This document shows, piece after piece, positions 55,381 through 64,000 of a stretch of DNA of 64,000 nucleotides (positions are counted from its first letter, which is position 1; each line of letters opens with the position of its first letter). Location: assembly GCF_000447295.1 (NCBI RefSeq), contig NZ_KE650771.1:1662730-1726729 (forward strand). The letters are read 5' to 3'. Under the pieces are notes generated by a model. The model ran no database searches. It was given only the letters and a program-made list of their open reading frames with translations, and had not been told where the DNA came from. A program made the translations under genes and the position numbers. This DNA comes from Fischerella sp. PCC 9431. GTDB taxonomy: Bacteria; Cyanobacteriota; Cyanobacteriia; Cyanobacteriales; Nostocaceae.

Positions 55381-56262
55381 ATGAATTTAACGCCAGACAG
55401 CAAAGTTATCATTCAAGGCTTCAGTGAATTTATATCGGCTACTCATATTGGCCAGATGATAGATTATGGCACTAATTTGGTAGCAGGGGTAAAACCTGGA
55501 TGTGGTGGACAAAAAATACATGGTCTACCAGTGTTTGATCTCGTCGAAGAAGTAGTCGAAAAGTTCGGATTAATTGATACTACAATTATCAGTGTAAACG
55601 CTTATGATGTTTTAGATGCGGCTTTGGAAGCGATCGCATCTGGAATTCGCCAAATTATCATTATTTCTCCTGGCGTGCCACCATTAGATATGGTGCAATT
55701 ACTACGTAAAGCTGAAGCCACAGAAACACTAGTAGTCGGGCCGAATAGCCCAGGAATTATCGTCCCAGGTCGTATTCTTTTAGGTACTCAGCCTAGTGAA
55801 TTTTATACGCCTGGTAGAGTAGGAATCCTTAGTCGTAGCACTACTCTGACCTATGAAGTAGCTAGAGAACTAACTACAGCGAACCTGGGACAATCAATCA
55901 GCGTCAGTATTGGAAGTGATGCGATCGTTGGTTCATCGTTTATTCAATGGCTACAAATCTTTGATGAGGATGACTCCACCGAGGCGATCGTATTAGTTGG
56001 TCAACCTGGTGGAGGGCGAGAAGAAGCAGCAGCACGCTACATTGCTGAAGCAATTGATAAACCAGTTATTGCCTATATTGCAGGTACGCACGCACCACCA
56101 GCAAAACATTGGCGTCAAACCGGGACATTAGCAGCAGTAATTGGACGTCATCCAGATTTTGGTACAGCAAAAAGCAAATTAGCTGCATTTTCAGAAGTCA
56201 AAGTCCCAGTAGCAGAACGTCCTTCCATCATTCCAGAATTAGTCAAGAAGGTGATTCGATAG
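55381..56262 (+). CDS. sucD: succinyl-CoA synthetase alpha-subunit-like protein, catalytic His replaced
   Basis: 293 residues from the ATG at 55381, which gives the family N-terminus MNLTPDSKVIIQGF; 20 upstream in-frame codons are rejected. CoA-binding domain (GTNLVAGVKPGCGGQKIHGL) and ligase domain (VGPNSPGIIVPG, IGSDAIVGSSFIQWL, VGQPGGGREEAAARYI) are recognisable. In SucD the phosphorylated His lies in the motif GHAGA; the aligned stretch here is KHWRQTGTLAAV, with Gln246 at the His position. It may therefore not make a phosphohistidine intermediate. Forms a unit with the preceding SucC-like gene. Confidence 0.78.
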   Translation: MNLTPDSKVIIQGFSEFISATHIGQMIDYGTNLVAGVKPGCGGQKIHGLPVFDLVEEVVEKFGLIDTTIISVNAYDVLDAALEAIASGIRQIIIISPGVPPLDMVQLLRKAEATETLVVGPNSPGIIVPGRILLGTQPSEFYTPGRVGILSRSTTLTYEVARELTTANLGQSISVSIGSDAIVGSSFIQWLQIFDEDDSTEAIVLVGQPGGGREEAAARYIAEAIDKPVIAYIAGTHAPPAKHWRQTGTLAAVIGRHPDFGTAKSKLAAFSEVKVPVAERPSIIPELVKKVIR

Positions 56263-56594
56263 TTGAGATTCCCCACGCCTGGAATGCAAGCCCCTCTCCT
56301 GACTTTTAGAGATGGGGTTTGCAACGGCGAACAGGGTAATTAATTTTGTTATAGTACTTATGAGACCTGCAATTCTGGATTTTTTACGCCAAATTTTGCC
56401 TTTAGCAAATGAGCAATCGCTCCAATCCCCAAAGTCCATATAATTAAAAGGATGAGCTTATAGCCCACCCTTTTGTCAAGAATTGTAAAGATTAATATTA
56501 AAACAGACAAGGAACCTTGACTTAATAATAGACGTCATAACAGCTAGTGCCTTTTAGTTTTGATGCTCTTCTATACAAAACTAGCCGAACTGAA
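56263..56594. other. gene-free stretch between convergent genes
   Basis: Holds the 3' ends of the SucD-like gene (plus) and the propeptide-like gene (minus). No terminator with a clear T run was found. Confidence 0.4.
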
Positions 56595-56882
56595 CTATAT
56601 TACTGCATGTAAACGCCTGGGTGTACCTAAAGATATAACCCGTGGGTCTGCTTCTAATCTATGTAAATCCGTTTCTGTGACTGTTGCCGTGAACAGTTTA
56701 GGCGATATTTGGGCGCGAAGATTAACAAAATTTGGTATGTAACCATCTTCATTAACCTTCACCGTTATGGCAATTGGATCTTGAGGACTGTCACTTTGTC
56801 GAGTCCAATCTCCCGTGTTCGGCTCTATTTTTTTGAGTTTCTCGCCTGGACATTTAATCAAGCGTAAGTGTTTTTTCGTCAT
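56595..56882 (-). CDS. small protein resembling a subtilase propeptide
   Basis: 95 residues, no signal peptide. The second half reads FVNLRAQISPKLFTATVTET then DLHRLEADPRVISLGTPRRL. This pattern (Val-x-x-x-x-Leu-x-x-Leu-x-x-x-Pro-x-Val-x-Ser) resembles the propeptide-like region of the adjacent subtilase (VTGRIPVSRIKHIKKSSCVVSLKPAQAL) and general I9-type inhibitor domains. It starts 77 bases after the subtilase stop on the same strand, so both are probably in one transcript. A separate inhibitor or folding helper for the protease is inferred; the resemblance is by eye only. Confidence 0.6.
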   Translation of the reverse strand: MTKKHLRLIKCPGEKLKKIEPNTGDWTRQSDSPQDPIAITVKVNEDGYIPNFVNLRAQISPKLFTATVTETDLHRLEADPRVISLGTPRRLHAVI

Positions 56883-56959
56883 TTGTTTAAAACCAAATCA
56901 TCCATTATAACACTACAGGAAAATTTAGTTAAATTATGCCTGAAATCATAATACCATAG

Positions 56960-58762
56960 CTAACTGGCCTTGTCTCGCACAGTTAACAATGCTCTATTAA
57001 TATCGATCGCTCCGTAACCGTAGCGTTCTGGCTGGTCGAAGATGGGAAAATTCTTTTGAGTGCTAGCCGCTAGAATATCACGAATTTCATCAATGGTGAG
57101 TGATTTTTTGTAAGAAAGGGCTTCAGCCAGCATTAAGGCGATCGCACCAGTGACCACAGGAGCAGCCATACTAGTACCAGACATACGGATAACTTGAGTC
57201 GCTGTCTTTGAAGCAGCGCCCCAGATGTGATGACCAGGAGCAATCAAATCTGGTTTTTGACGTCCATCACGAGTCGGGCCAGAACTAGAAAAAAATGATA
57301 AAGGTTTATTGGTTTTACTATCATCGTAGGAACCAACCACGATGCTTTTATATCCACAAGCGATCGTGTTCAGGGTATGGCTATTATCGTGGGGAGGAAC
57401 AAAACTGGTTTGGCTGTAATCTTCACGCTCGATCCAAGCATGAAATCTACCATTGGTGACTTGAACACCGTGGAGACGTAGTGTCCAAATTCCTCCTGGT
57501 AAATCAGGTTCCATAAATACGCAAATGACGTTATCGCCGTTGTTGGGATCGGACTGGCGGTTAGTGAAGAAGATGATCGTGTTGTCTTCAGTGTCTACCA
57601 CTTCTCCGTTTTCTCCCAAATCCACCCGACCCAGACTAGTACCATCGGGAGCAATCATTTCTAACTGGAAGCGATCGCCTCCGTTGTACCATATTTCAAT
57701 TTCTTTCTGTCTGGGATTTCGGTGCGGGATTTCCCACTGGAGGTCAAAGTGATGATTCTGCGACACAATTCCCGATGCATGAATACCTGTATGGTAGCTA
57801 TTTCCAGCAGCAATGACTATGGCTCGGTTTAGCTTTTCAGAAACTAAAGCATCAATACCCTGTTCAACTAAAGTTGAACCATCATGAGGACCACCGAACA
57901 ATCCCAAACTAATATTAATGACACAAGGGCGATCGCCAGCAACATCAAAGATATATTTCATTGCTTCCAACAACGCCACTGTATCACCAAAACAACATTC
58001 TACGGCTTTTTCACCATTCTCAATCAAGGGAGTAAATTCATTTTGAGAAAGTTGGACAAACACGATATCTGCGCCGGGTGCTACACCCGAAATACCACTT
58101 CCTTGTCCATTACCCACAGCAATATCCATAACGTGGGTTCCGTGAGCTCCATCTTCTAATTTATATCCCAAAGCAGCATAAGGATCACTTGCTCCCAGAG
58201 CTTGATTAATTTCATCCCGCTTGTATTCTTGACCATAACCATAGGGACTTTGAGGATGAGAATAACCATCTTGGTTCCAAAAAGCTAGCAATCTTGTGGA
58301 ACCATCAGCATGACGAAAATTTTTGTGGGCAAAGTCACAACCAACATCAATAATACCAACTACAACACCGCTTCCCTGTTGTCCTAAAAAATTTTGTCCC
58401 CAGAGGTCTTGTTGAATAGCAGTTTCTTTAATCTTAATATCTAGAGTTGGTTGGAGTGCTTGTGCTGGTTTCAAGCTAACAACACAACTGGATTTTTTTA
58501 TATGTTTAATTCTGGAAACTGGAATTCTACCTGTGACGATTTGCTCACCATCTGGTGTACTACCCAAGTCAGCACCAGGATAGACTTCATTCATAGATAG
58601 CCATTCGTTCAGATTATTGACTTTAGCAATTACTGCTACTTCTTCTTTTTCAGTTGATGTTGTCGCAGCTATGGCTATTCCCCGGCTTTTGCGTTCGAGA
58701 AGTCTTTGTAGTCGGGGGTCGATGTCAGCGAATATATCTGTTGATTCAAATTGCAATTCCAT
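56960..58762 (-). CDS. intracellular-type subtilisin-like protease (S8)
   Basis: 600 residues with no signal peptide. An N-terminal region of ~115 residues begins IDPRLQRLLERKS and ends in a propeptide-like strand (IPVSRIKHIKKSSCVVSL). Catalytic triad: Asp139 (GIIDVGCDF), His207 (HGTHVMDIA), Ser531 (SGTSMAAP); oxyanion Asn in AAGNSYHTG. An insert of ~160 residues between the Asn and Ser blocks forms a beta-rich domain (IEIWYNGGDRFQLEMIAPDG). All catalytic residues are present. Probably cytoplasmic; the neighbour downstream may be its inhibitor. Confidence 0.92.
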   Translation of the reverse strand: MELQFESTDIFADIDPRLQRLLERKSRGIAIAATTSTEKEEVAVIAKVNNLNEWLSMNEVYPGADLGSTPDGEQIVTGRIPVSRIKHIKKSSCVVSLKPAQALQPTLDIKIKETAIQQDLWGQNFLGQQGSGVVVGIIDVGCDFAHKNFRHADGSTRLLAFWNQDGYSHPQSPYGYGQEYKRDEINQALGASDPYAALGYKLEDGAHGTHVMDIAVGNGQGSGISGVAPGADIVFVQLSQNEFTPLIENGEKAVECCFGDTVALLEAMKYIFDVAGDRPCVINISLGLFGGPHDGSTLVEQGIDALVSEKLNRAIVIAAGNSYHTGIHASGIVSQNHHFDLQWEIPHRNPRQKEIEIWYNGGDRFQLEMIAPDGTSLGRVDLGENGEVVDTEDNTIIFFTNRQSDPNNGDNVICVFMEPDLPGGIWTLRLHGVQVTNGRFHAWIEREDYSQTSFVPPHDNSHTLNTIACGYKSIVVGSYDDSKTNKPLSFFSSSGPTRDGRQKPDLIAPGHHIWGAASKTATQVIRMSGTSMAAPVVTGAIALMLAEALSYKKSLTIDEIRDILAASTQKNFPIFDQPERYGYGAIDINRALLTVRDKAS

Positions 58763-59548
58763 ATAATATTATTATCTGAAAAAATATTTTTAGTCTCTAG
58801 TTATACTTACAATCTCTTTCCGATGTATTTCAGGAAAGATCAAATGAAATCAAATTAAATTAGAGAAGTAAATATTAACTGAAAGGCTAATGACGTCAGA
58901 GTCAATACATCTCAAACGCTGTAGTTGAGAAATCGAAACACATCAACAAGAGCGTTTTTCAGTTCGATGATGACCTTCTCTCTATAATATGATGAGATGA
59001 AATGATATCTTGTCCCTATATTTATTCCGCCAGAAAATAAATTCTCTAGTTATCAGCACAAGTCCGTGAAAACGGACTCAAATAATTTGTTAGTCAGACG
59101 TATCTGACTTTAGCTATTAGCCAAAAAAGAAATTTTTTGGCGGTATGAAAATTTGGTGGAAGATGAGAGCGCCCCACGAGAGGGAAATCACAAGTCATAG
59201 ACGCGTTCATAGGCTTTCTTTGGAAGCCTATGAACGCATCTACCTGTTTGCTGTCAGGCGTTCCCGCAGGGTAGCGTAAGTCAAAAGTAAGTACTATTAC
59301 AAAATTAATTAGACATTCTTCAACCTGTTCCCTGTTCCCTGTTCCATTATGTATACTATGGACTTGACCTTCACTGAGAGAATAGCTATAAATTTTAGAC
59401 CAGTATCTTACTGTAGAATTAGTGAGATATTTAGTTCAATTTTTACAAAAAAAATTGTAAAAATTCTAGCGGGTTTTTACGTAATTGATGAGTTTTTTCA
59501 AACATCGATCGCTAAAATCTATATGAAAATCACCTAAGAGTTTCCGAA
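58763..59548. other. long gene-free region with hairpin repeats
   Basis: Between the divergent subtilase and TPR-CHAT genes. Hairpins: AAGTCCGTGAAAACGGACT near 59063, AGTCAGACGTATCTGACT near 59092, and the 14-bp stem at 59203-59237. A GTTCCCT repeat lies near 59327. An ORF at 59349-59537 has no support. Confidence 0.5.
59203..59237. repeat. 14-bp perfect inverted repeat hairpin
   Basis: GCGTTCATAGGCTT and its exact complement around a 7-base loop. No T run follows, so it is probably a mobile palindrome rather than a terminator. Confidence 0.7.
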
Positions 59549-62500
59549 ATGCTCAAGTGGCTAGTACAGTGGCTTAAAAAGTTGTGGAAGTCCCCCTATG
59601 GCAGAAAGCAGACTGCTGGTAGCAAAGCTATGGCAGGGTATCAGGTGGTAAAGCAGCTACCAGAACTGACAAACGCGGATCTGGAATTTTTATTTACCCA
59701 ACTGCTGGAAGGTGTGTATCAGGCGCGAGGCCAGCATTGGGCTATCAAATATCTGCAACGGATGGAACACCGCATCAGTACAGATCGCTGGATAGAGTGG
59801 CTGTTAAATTTTGGCGAGAAATTACTCACTTCACCTGCACCAAATAATCACCTAGCAGAAAGGATGGTGCAATTAGGTGAGTTGAGGATTGGAATGATTG
59901 GAGATCTCGCCTATGATATTGGTATACGCCTGTTAACACGCAATCTAGGCGGAGAATTTTGGCAAACTGATGCAAAAGAATTTGAAAATCCAGCCCCAGT
60001 ACCTACGCCTGTTCCCTTACCACAACTGGAATTGATCTCAAATCTACCCAATCAAGACGAAGAAAATACTATACCTACACTTGTTCCGGAAACTCCAGGG
60101 ATAGATTTGATACGCAATCTCGGAGAAATTTTATGGGAGTATCAGGAAGTTGATGTAGCAAGCAAAACACTGACTAATTTTGTCCCGCCCTTGGATATAG
60201 TAAAAGAGGATACTGCTTGGCAAGAGTATGAAGAAGAAACTTGGGTCAGAGAAAGTCTCGCAGCCACAACACTAGATGAATCTTGGAAAAATTCTCTGCC
60301 AACAGCAGACACTTCACTAGATGATTTATTAGTGAGGTTAGAGCAGAGTACTAATTTAGTACAACAGTTAGCTGTGGGATTGGGAATTCAAACCAGCGAC
60401 ACTGATGCGATTATAGAAGCACTCAGCGATGAAACAAATGGAAATACTGTCCAAGCAGAAGCCTGGTTTTATGAAGGTCTGCAACAAGCTAAAATAGGCG
60501 ATTTGGCAGGAGCGCTGAAATACTACAATAAGAGCTTAGAATTAAATCCTCATGCTTATGAATATTGGTTTAACCGGGGTTTAACACTATTTTATTTAGG
60601 AAATTTTACTGAAGCGATCGCATCTTATAATCGAGCAATTCAGATTAAACCTGATTTTTACAAAGGTTGGTATAACAGAGGTGCAGCTTTGAGTGAATTA
60701 GGGAATTTTACCGAAGCGATCGCTTCATTTGATGAAGCTTTAAACTTGAAAGGTGATTACCAAGAAGCTTGGTCTGCACGAGGCTTGGTACAGTTGAAGC
60801 TAGGAAATTTACCCGAAGCAATTGCTAGTTTTGATGCTTCATTACAAATGCAACCCCAAGATCCAGAAACCTGGTATTTCCGGGGAACTGCATTAACAGA
60901 AGCCGGACAAAATTATGATGCGATCGCCTGCTACAATCAAGCCCTTGAATATTATCCTGAATTTGATTTGGCTTGGTATAAACGAGGTGTAGCACTATTT
61001 AACGTCGGTAACTGGGAAGAGGCGATCGCCAATTATCATCAAGCCATTCAAATTAACCCTGGATGTTATGAAGCTTGGTATGGGTTGGCTGGTGTTAAGG
61101 AAAAAGTAGGCAAAATTGCAGAAGCGATCGCAGCCTACGATCAATGTACACAAATTCAACCCAACTTCCACGAAGCTTGGATTGATCGAGGCGTCATCTT
61201 AGCAAATCTGGGAAAATGGGAAGAAGCGATCGCCTCTTGGGATAAAGCCATAGCGATTAATCCTGATTTTTATTTAACCTGGTTTAACCGGGGTGTAGCC
61301 TTAGATAATTTAGGACGTCGCCAAGAAGCGATTGCTTCCTACGACAAAGCCATAGAAATACAAAGCGACTTTTACCTTGCTTGGTACAACCGAGGTTTAG
61401 CTCAATTCTATTTAGGACAATTTGAAGAAGCCATAGTTTCTTATGATAGCGCTTTACAAATTCAACCAGACTACTGGGAAGCTTGGCTAGGTCGAGGTAA
61501 TGCTGCTGGAAATGCAATTATGCTGGAATGGCAATCAAATGTATATAGTAGCATCGCGACTGATAATCATGTCCTCAACGAACGTGGCTATGAGGGAAAA
61601 TTGGCAAGTTATCAGGAAGGGTTGAGATATGTTAATCCAAATACTCATCCTGAAGGCTGGGGAAGATTATGTTTGGCGATCGGTAATGCTCACTATGATC
61701 GAGGTAAAAGACATCCTCTACCCCGTCATTATTGGCTAGAAGCTGCTGCTGCTTACGAAAATGCACTCATTAGTCTTACAGAAGAAGTTTTTCCTCTGTT
61801 GCATTTGGAGACTCTGCAAAATCTCATTAAAACCTTAGTTGTTTTGGGAGAAACAAAACAAGCACACCAATATCAACAAAATGGTATTTTGTTATTGCAA
61901 AGTCTCTTAAATGAACCTACTCGCAGCAATGCAGACAAAAAACAACTGGCTTTAAGATTTGCAGGTTTAGGACAATTAGCAGTTGATATCGCCATACAAT
62001 TTGGAGAATTAGCACAAGGTTGGGAAATCGCCGAATATGGTAAAAATGCGTGCTTTACCTGGCTACTTTCTGATTTATCTCAACAATTTACCTCACCCAG
62101 TTACACTGATATTCACCAATTACTTAATCCCAAAACGGCAATAATTTACTGGCATATTAGTCCATGTACATTACGCACTTTTGTCATTAAATATAAATCA
62201 CCTGAACCAATTCCAATTTTTACACCTGTACTCAACTTTGCCTCAATTAATGATTTACCTGTACCCGAAGCAGTCGCACGTTTGATTGCATTTGAAGATT
62301 GGATTGAACAATGGGATCAACAATATCAAGAATATTTCTGTGTCAGTGAAGAAGAACAAAGCACAAACAAATATTCCTGGGACTTAGACATTGAACGTAA
62401 GCTGCTGCAACTCAAAAAAATACTTAATCTTTCTGCGATTGTCCAAGAACTAGAAGACATCAACCAATTGATTTTGATTCCTCACTGTGATTTACATAAG

Positions 62501-63352
62501 TTACCTCTTCATGCGCTTTTTTATCTAGATGATCTTGCTGAGGAACAATCAAAAAATGTGTCATCTCATTTCAATATCACTTATCTGTCAAGCGCACAGA
62601 TGGGTTTATCTCTGAAAGAAAAATCTATAGAAAAAACAAATGCAAAGCGGATTTTATGTGTTGAGCAAGCGACAGGTTCCTCAAAACAAAAATTTACTAA
62701 GGTTGAAACCGAAGTAATTAGTCAAATATTTGCCAATTTCCAATGTATTCCAGAAGCAAGAGCAACTAAAGAGTATGTGATAAATTGCCTACTTAAGGAT
62801 TACAATATATTTCATTTTATGGGGCAAATAATTGAGAATAATCGTCAACCATATGCATCAGAATTAGTATTAGCCAATCAAGCGAAAGTTACTCTTACAG
62901 AACTCGATCTCAATCAATTGGCAAACTACAAACTTATTACCTGCTGCAATATCGAAACTGCTTTTGCGACTTACCAAACTATTACTACTGAATATACTGG
63001 ATTAGCTACTAGTTTGCTGAATTTGGGAATTCCTCATACAGTCACTAATCTTTGGAATGTAGAATCTCCAGCTAGCACTTTGGTGATTATAGGATTTTAT
63101 CAACGAATCCAGCAAAATAAATCACCTGCGATCGCTTTTGCAGAGACAATTCTCTGGCTAAAGGAATTAACTGCCTCTGAATTAACACAATGGTATGAAC
63201 AATTGTTAAAACAAATGCCTTCGGATGTATTAAGAATTAAAACGCATTTAGCATCCGAACTATACAAAACTAGTCAAATGCCACCACAGACAAAAATTTA
63301 TCATCATCCCTATTATTGGGCAGGATTTAAGCTTACAGGTAAATTGGACTAG
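59549..63352 (+). CDS. TPR-repeat CHAT-domain protein with altered active site
   Basis: 1267 residues. N-terminal ~150 residues helical (WLVQWLKKLWKSPYGRK at the start), an acidic linker to ~300, then about ten TPRs at ~305-660 (AWYNRGLAQFYLGQFEEAI type), a helical spacer, and a C-terminal CHAT domain (~900-1267; SELVLANQAKVTLTEL, YTGLATSLLNLGIPHTVTNL, WNVESPASTLVIIGFYQRI). CHAT is a caspase-like protease fold (as in HetF). The catalytic His of the HFxGHG motif is replaced: the sequence is FHFMGQ (Gln1093). The Cys region reads LITCCNIETAF (Cys1132/1133), so a Cys is present. It may be a pseudoprotease. Confidence 0.88.
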   Translation: MLKWLVQWLKKLWKSPYGRKQTAGSKAMAGYQVVKQLPELTNADLEFLFTQLLEGVYQARGQHWAIKYLQRMEHRISTDRWIEWLLNFGEKLLTSPAPNNHLAERMVQLGELRIGMIGDLAYDIGIRLLTRNLGGEFWQTDAKEFENPAPVPTPVPLPQLELISNLPNQDEENTIPTLVPETPGIDLIRNLGEILWEYQEVDVASKTLTNFVPPLDIVKEDTAWQEYEEETWVRESLAATTLDESWKNSLPTADTSLDDLLVRLEQSTNLVQQLAVGLGIQTSDTDAIIEALSDETNGNTVQAEAWFYEGLQQAKIGDLAGALKYYNKSLELNPHAYEYWFNRGLTLFYLGNFTEAIASYNRAIQIKPDFYKGWYNRGAALSELGNFTEAIASFDEALNLKGDYQEAWSARGLVQLKLGNLPEAIASFDASLQMQPQDPETWYFRGTALTEAGQNYDAIACYNQALEYYPEFDLAWYKRGVALFNVGNWEEAIANYHQAIQINPGCYEAWYGLAGVKEKVGKIAEAIAAYDQCTQIQPNFHEAWIDRGVILANLGKWEEAIASWDKAIAINPDFYLTWFNRGVALDNLGRRQEAIASYDKAIEIQSDFYLAWYNRGLAQFYLGQFEEAIVSYDSALQIQPDYWEAWLGRGNAAGNAIMLEWQSNVYSSIATDNHVLNERGYEGKLASYQEGLRYVNPNTHPEGWGRLCLAIGNAHYDRGKRHPLPRHYWLEAAAAYENALISLTEEVFPLLHLETLQNLIKTLVVLGETKQAHQYQQNGILLLQSLLNEPTRSNADKKQLALRFAGLGQLAVDIAIQFGELAQGWEIAEYGKNACFTWLLSDLSQQFTSPSYTDIHQLLNPKTAIIYWHISPCTLRTFVIKYKSPEPIPIFTPVLNFASINDLPVPEAVARLIAFEDWIEQWDQQYQEYFCVSEEEQSTNKYSWDLDIERKLLQLKKILNLSAIVQELEDINQLILIPHCDLHKLPLHALFYLDDLAEEQSKNVSSHFNITYLSSAQMGLSLKEKSIEKTNAKRILCVEQATGSSKQKFTKVETEVISQIFANFQCIPEARATKEYVINCLLKDYNIFHFMGQIIENNRQPYASELVLANQAKVTLTELDLNQLANYKLITCCNIETAFATYQTITTEYTGLATSLLNLGIPHTVTNLWNVESPASTLVIIGFYQRIQQNKSPAIAFAETILWLKELTASELTQWYEQLLKQMPSDVLRIKTHLASELYKTSQMPPQTKIYHHPYYWAGFKLTGKLD

Positions 63353-63433
63353 TTATTGGGGATCGGGGACTTATCAATTAAAAATTAAAAATTAAAAATT
63401 TGGAGCAGGGTGCAGGGTGCAGGGAGAATAACC

Positions 63434-63476
63434 AATGCCCAATGCCCAATGCCCAATGCCCAATGCCCAATGCCCA
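63434..63476 (+). repeat. CAATGCC heptamer tandem repeat (STRR)
   Basis: Six to seven copies of CAATGCC. An AAAATT repeat precedes it at about 63379. Confidence 0.85.
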
Positions 63477-63562
63477 AAAACAACATATAACTTAAAGCAG
63501 CTTTGCGTTTCCTCTGAGTCTGATAGAATATCTAGGTTGTTTAATTCTCATTTCGTCCGTCT

Positions 63563-64000
63563 TTGAGCCAGTCAATAGACCTTATTAACGTCGATACATT
63601 AGCCCAAGAACTGGCGACCATCCAGCAAACTGGTTCTAAACGAATCGCCTTATTGGGTTCGCGTCATGTCCCGATTACGCATCAAAATCTTATTGAGATG
63701 ATGACTTTTGCCCTGGTTTTATCAGGGAACCAGATCATCACCTCTGGTGCAACGGGAACTAATTCAGCTGCGATCAAGGGAGCTATGCGGGCCGATCCCA
63801 AATTTTTAACTGTGATTCTGCCCCAAAGCTTGGAACGTCAGCCCTATGAATCCCGCCTGCAACTAGAACAAGTTATGCATTTGGTGGAAAATCCCAGCAA
63901 TGATCATCTGTCTCTCGCAGAGGCTAGTTACCTGTGCAATAAGGAGATTGTCTCCCGTTGTCAGCAATTAGTTTGCTTTGCGTTTCATGACAGTGGTATT
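63563..64000 (+). CDS. DprA-like DNA recombination mediator protein (partial)
   Basis: Open from a TTG at 63563 to the window end (146 codons). The N-terminus MSQSIDLINVDTLAQELAT matches the cyanobacterial short DprA-type proteins. Rossmann-fold loops: IALLGSRHVPITHQNLIE, ITSGATGTNSAAIKGAMRAD, ILPQSLERQP and SRCQQLVCFAFHDS. DprA proteins load RecA on incoming single-stranded DNA; this short form has the DNA-binding Rossmann core only. The C-terminus is outside the window. Confidence 0.85.
   Translation, partial: MSQSIDLINVDTLAQELATIQQTGSKRIALLGSRHVPITHQNLIEMMTFALVLSGNQIITSGATGTNSAAIKGAMRADPKFLTVILPQSLERQPYESRLQLEQVMHLVENPSNDHLSLAEASYLCNKEIVSRCQQLVCFAFHDSGI

Noticed and set aside
59349-59537. 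62-codon ORF upstream of the TPR-CHAT gene
   Set aside because: No ribosome site and high AT; likely promoter DNA.
1-64000. GCGATCGC octamers as regulatory sites
   Set aside because: These are HIP1 sequences found throughout cyanobacterial genomes, inside and outside genes alike.

Overview
The window reads as chromosomal DNA of a filamentous, probably heterocystous cyanobacterium (Nostocales-like). Evidence: the HIP1 octamer GCGATCGC is scattered throughout; short tandem heptamer/nonamer repeats (STRR type) fill many gaps; and several families are typical of this group (PatA-like regulators, a Ycf23 homologue, an orphan Nif11-type peptide, a TPR-CHAT protein, a giant Ser/Thr kinase-AAA-histidine kinase, a stand-alone DUF1400 protein). 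No rRNA, CRISPR array, phage or intact insertion sequence was seen. The only RNA gene I can assign is a tRNA-Leu(UAG).

Layout. 1-4540 (minus): a chemotaxis/phototaxis-type operon with two tandem PatA-like regulators, a CheY-like protein, a CheW-like protein and the start of a GAF receptor cut by the window edge. 4968-10639: small and secreted proteins of unknown role, a 23-codon membrane ORF separated from its likely terminator by a MITE with a 10-bp target duplication, an orphan Nif11 peptide, a DUF1400 protein, a small lipoprotein and a membrane reductase-like protein. 10649-18546: an SDR, an NTF2-like secreted protein, murG, small envelope proteins, a DUF1338 oxygenase, a matrixin-like protease, secG and gpmI. 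18828-19374: a toxin-antitoxin pair followed 6 bases later by an attC-like site, so it looks like an integron gene cassette. 19548-23544: a membrane coiled-coil protein, an ABC-F ATPase and a GT9 glycosyltransferase.

24045-25381 encodes a TIR-FGE protein whose C-terminus has the codon signature of a diversity-generating retroelement (DGR) variable region and carries a one-base frameshift. 25382-27220 is gene-poor and repeat-rich (42-bp tandem repeats, a MITE, two orphan terminators). 27221-36463 holds a DCC thioredoxin-like protein, an S2P/CBS protease, an AbrB-type transporter, a PrpB-like lyase, a histidine kinase, murE and a glutaredoxin-like protein, with palindromic elements between them. 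36506-36851 is a beta-carbonic anhydrase pseudogene that has lost its catalytic core.

37261-51135: a CAP protein, an RNase D-like nuclease, a rhodanese-like protein without its cysteine, a membrane-anchored TAXI protein, the 1942-residue kinase whose 3' end overlaps an antisense tRNA-Leu, ycf23, a DegT aminotransferase and a FetB-like permease. 51224-63352: a large membrane protein of unknown role; a SucC/SucD-like pair whose alpha subunit has Gln where the catalytic His should be; a subtilase followed by a small protein resembling its propeptide; and a TPR-CHAT protein with Gln at the catalytic His. The window ends inside a DprA-like recombination mediator.

Most promising for something new: the TIR-FGE/DGR target, the attC toxin-antitoxin cassette, and the protease plus propeptide-like pair near the CHAT protein. 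All function calls come from reading motifs by eye; no database search was run.
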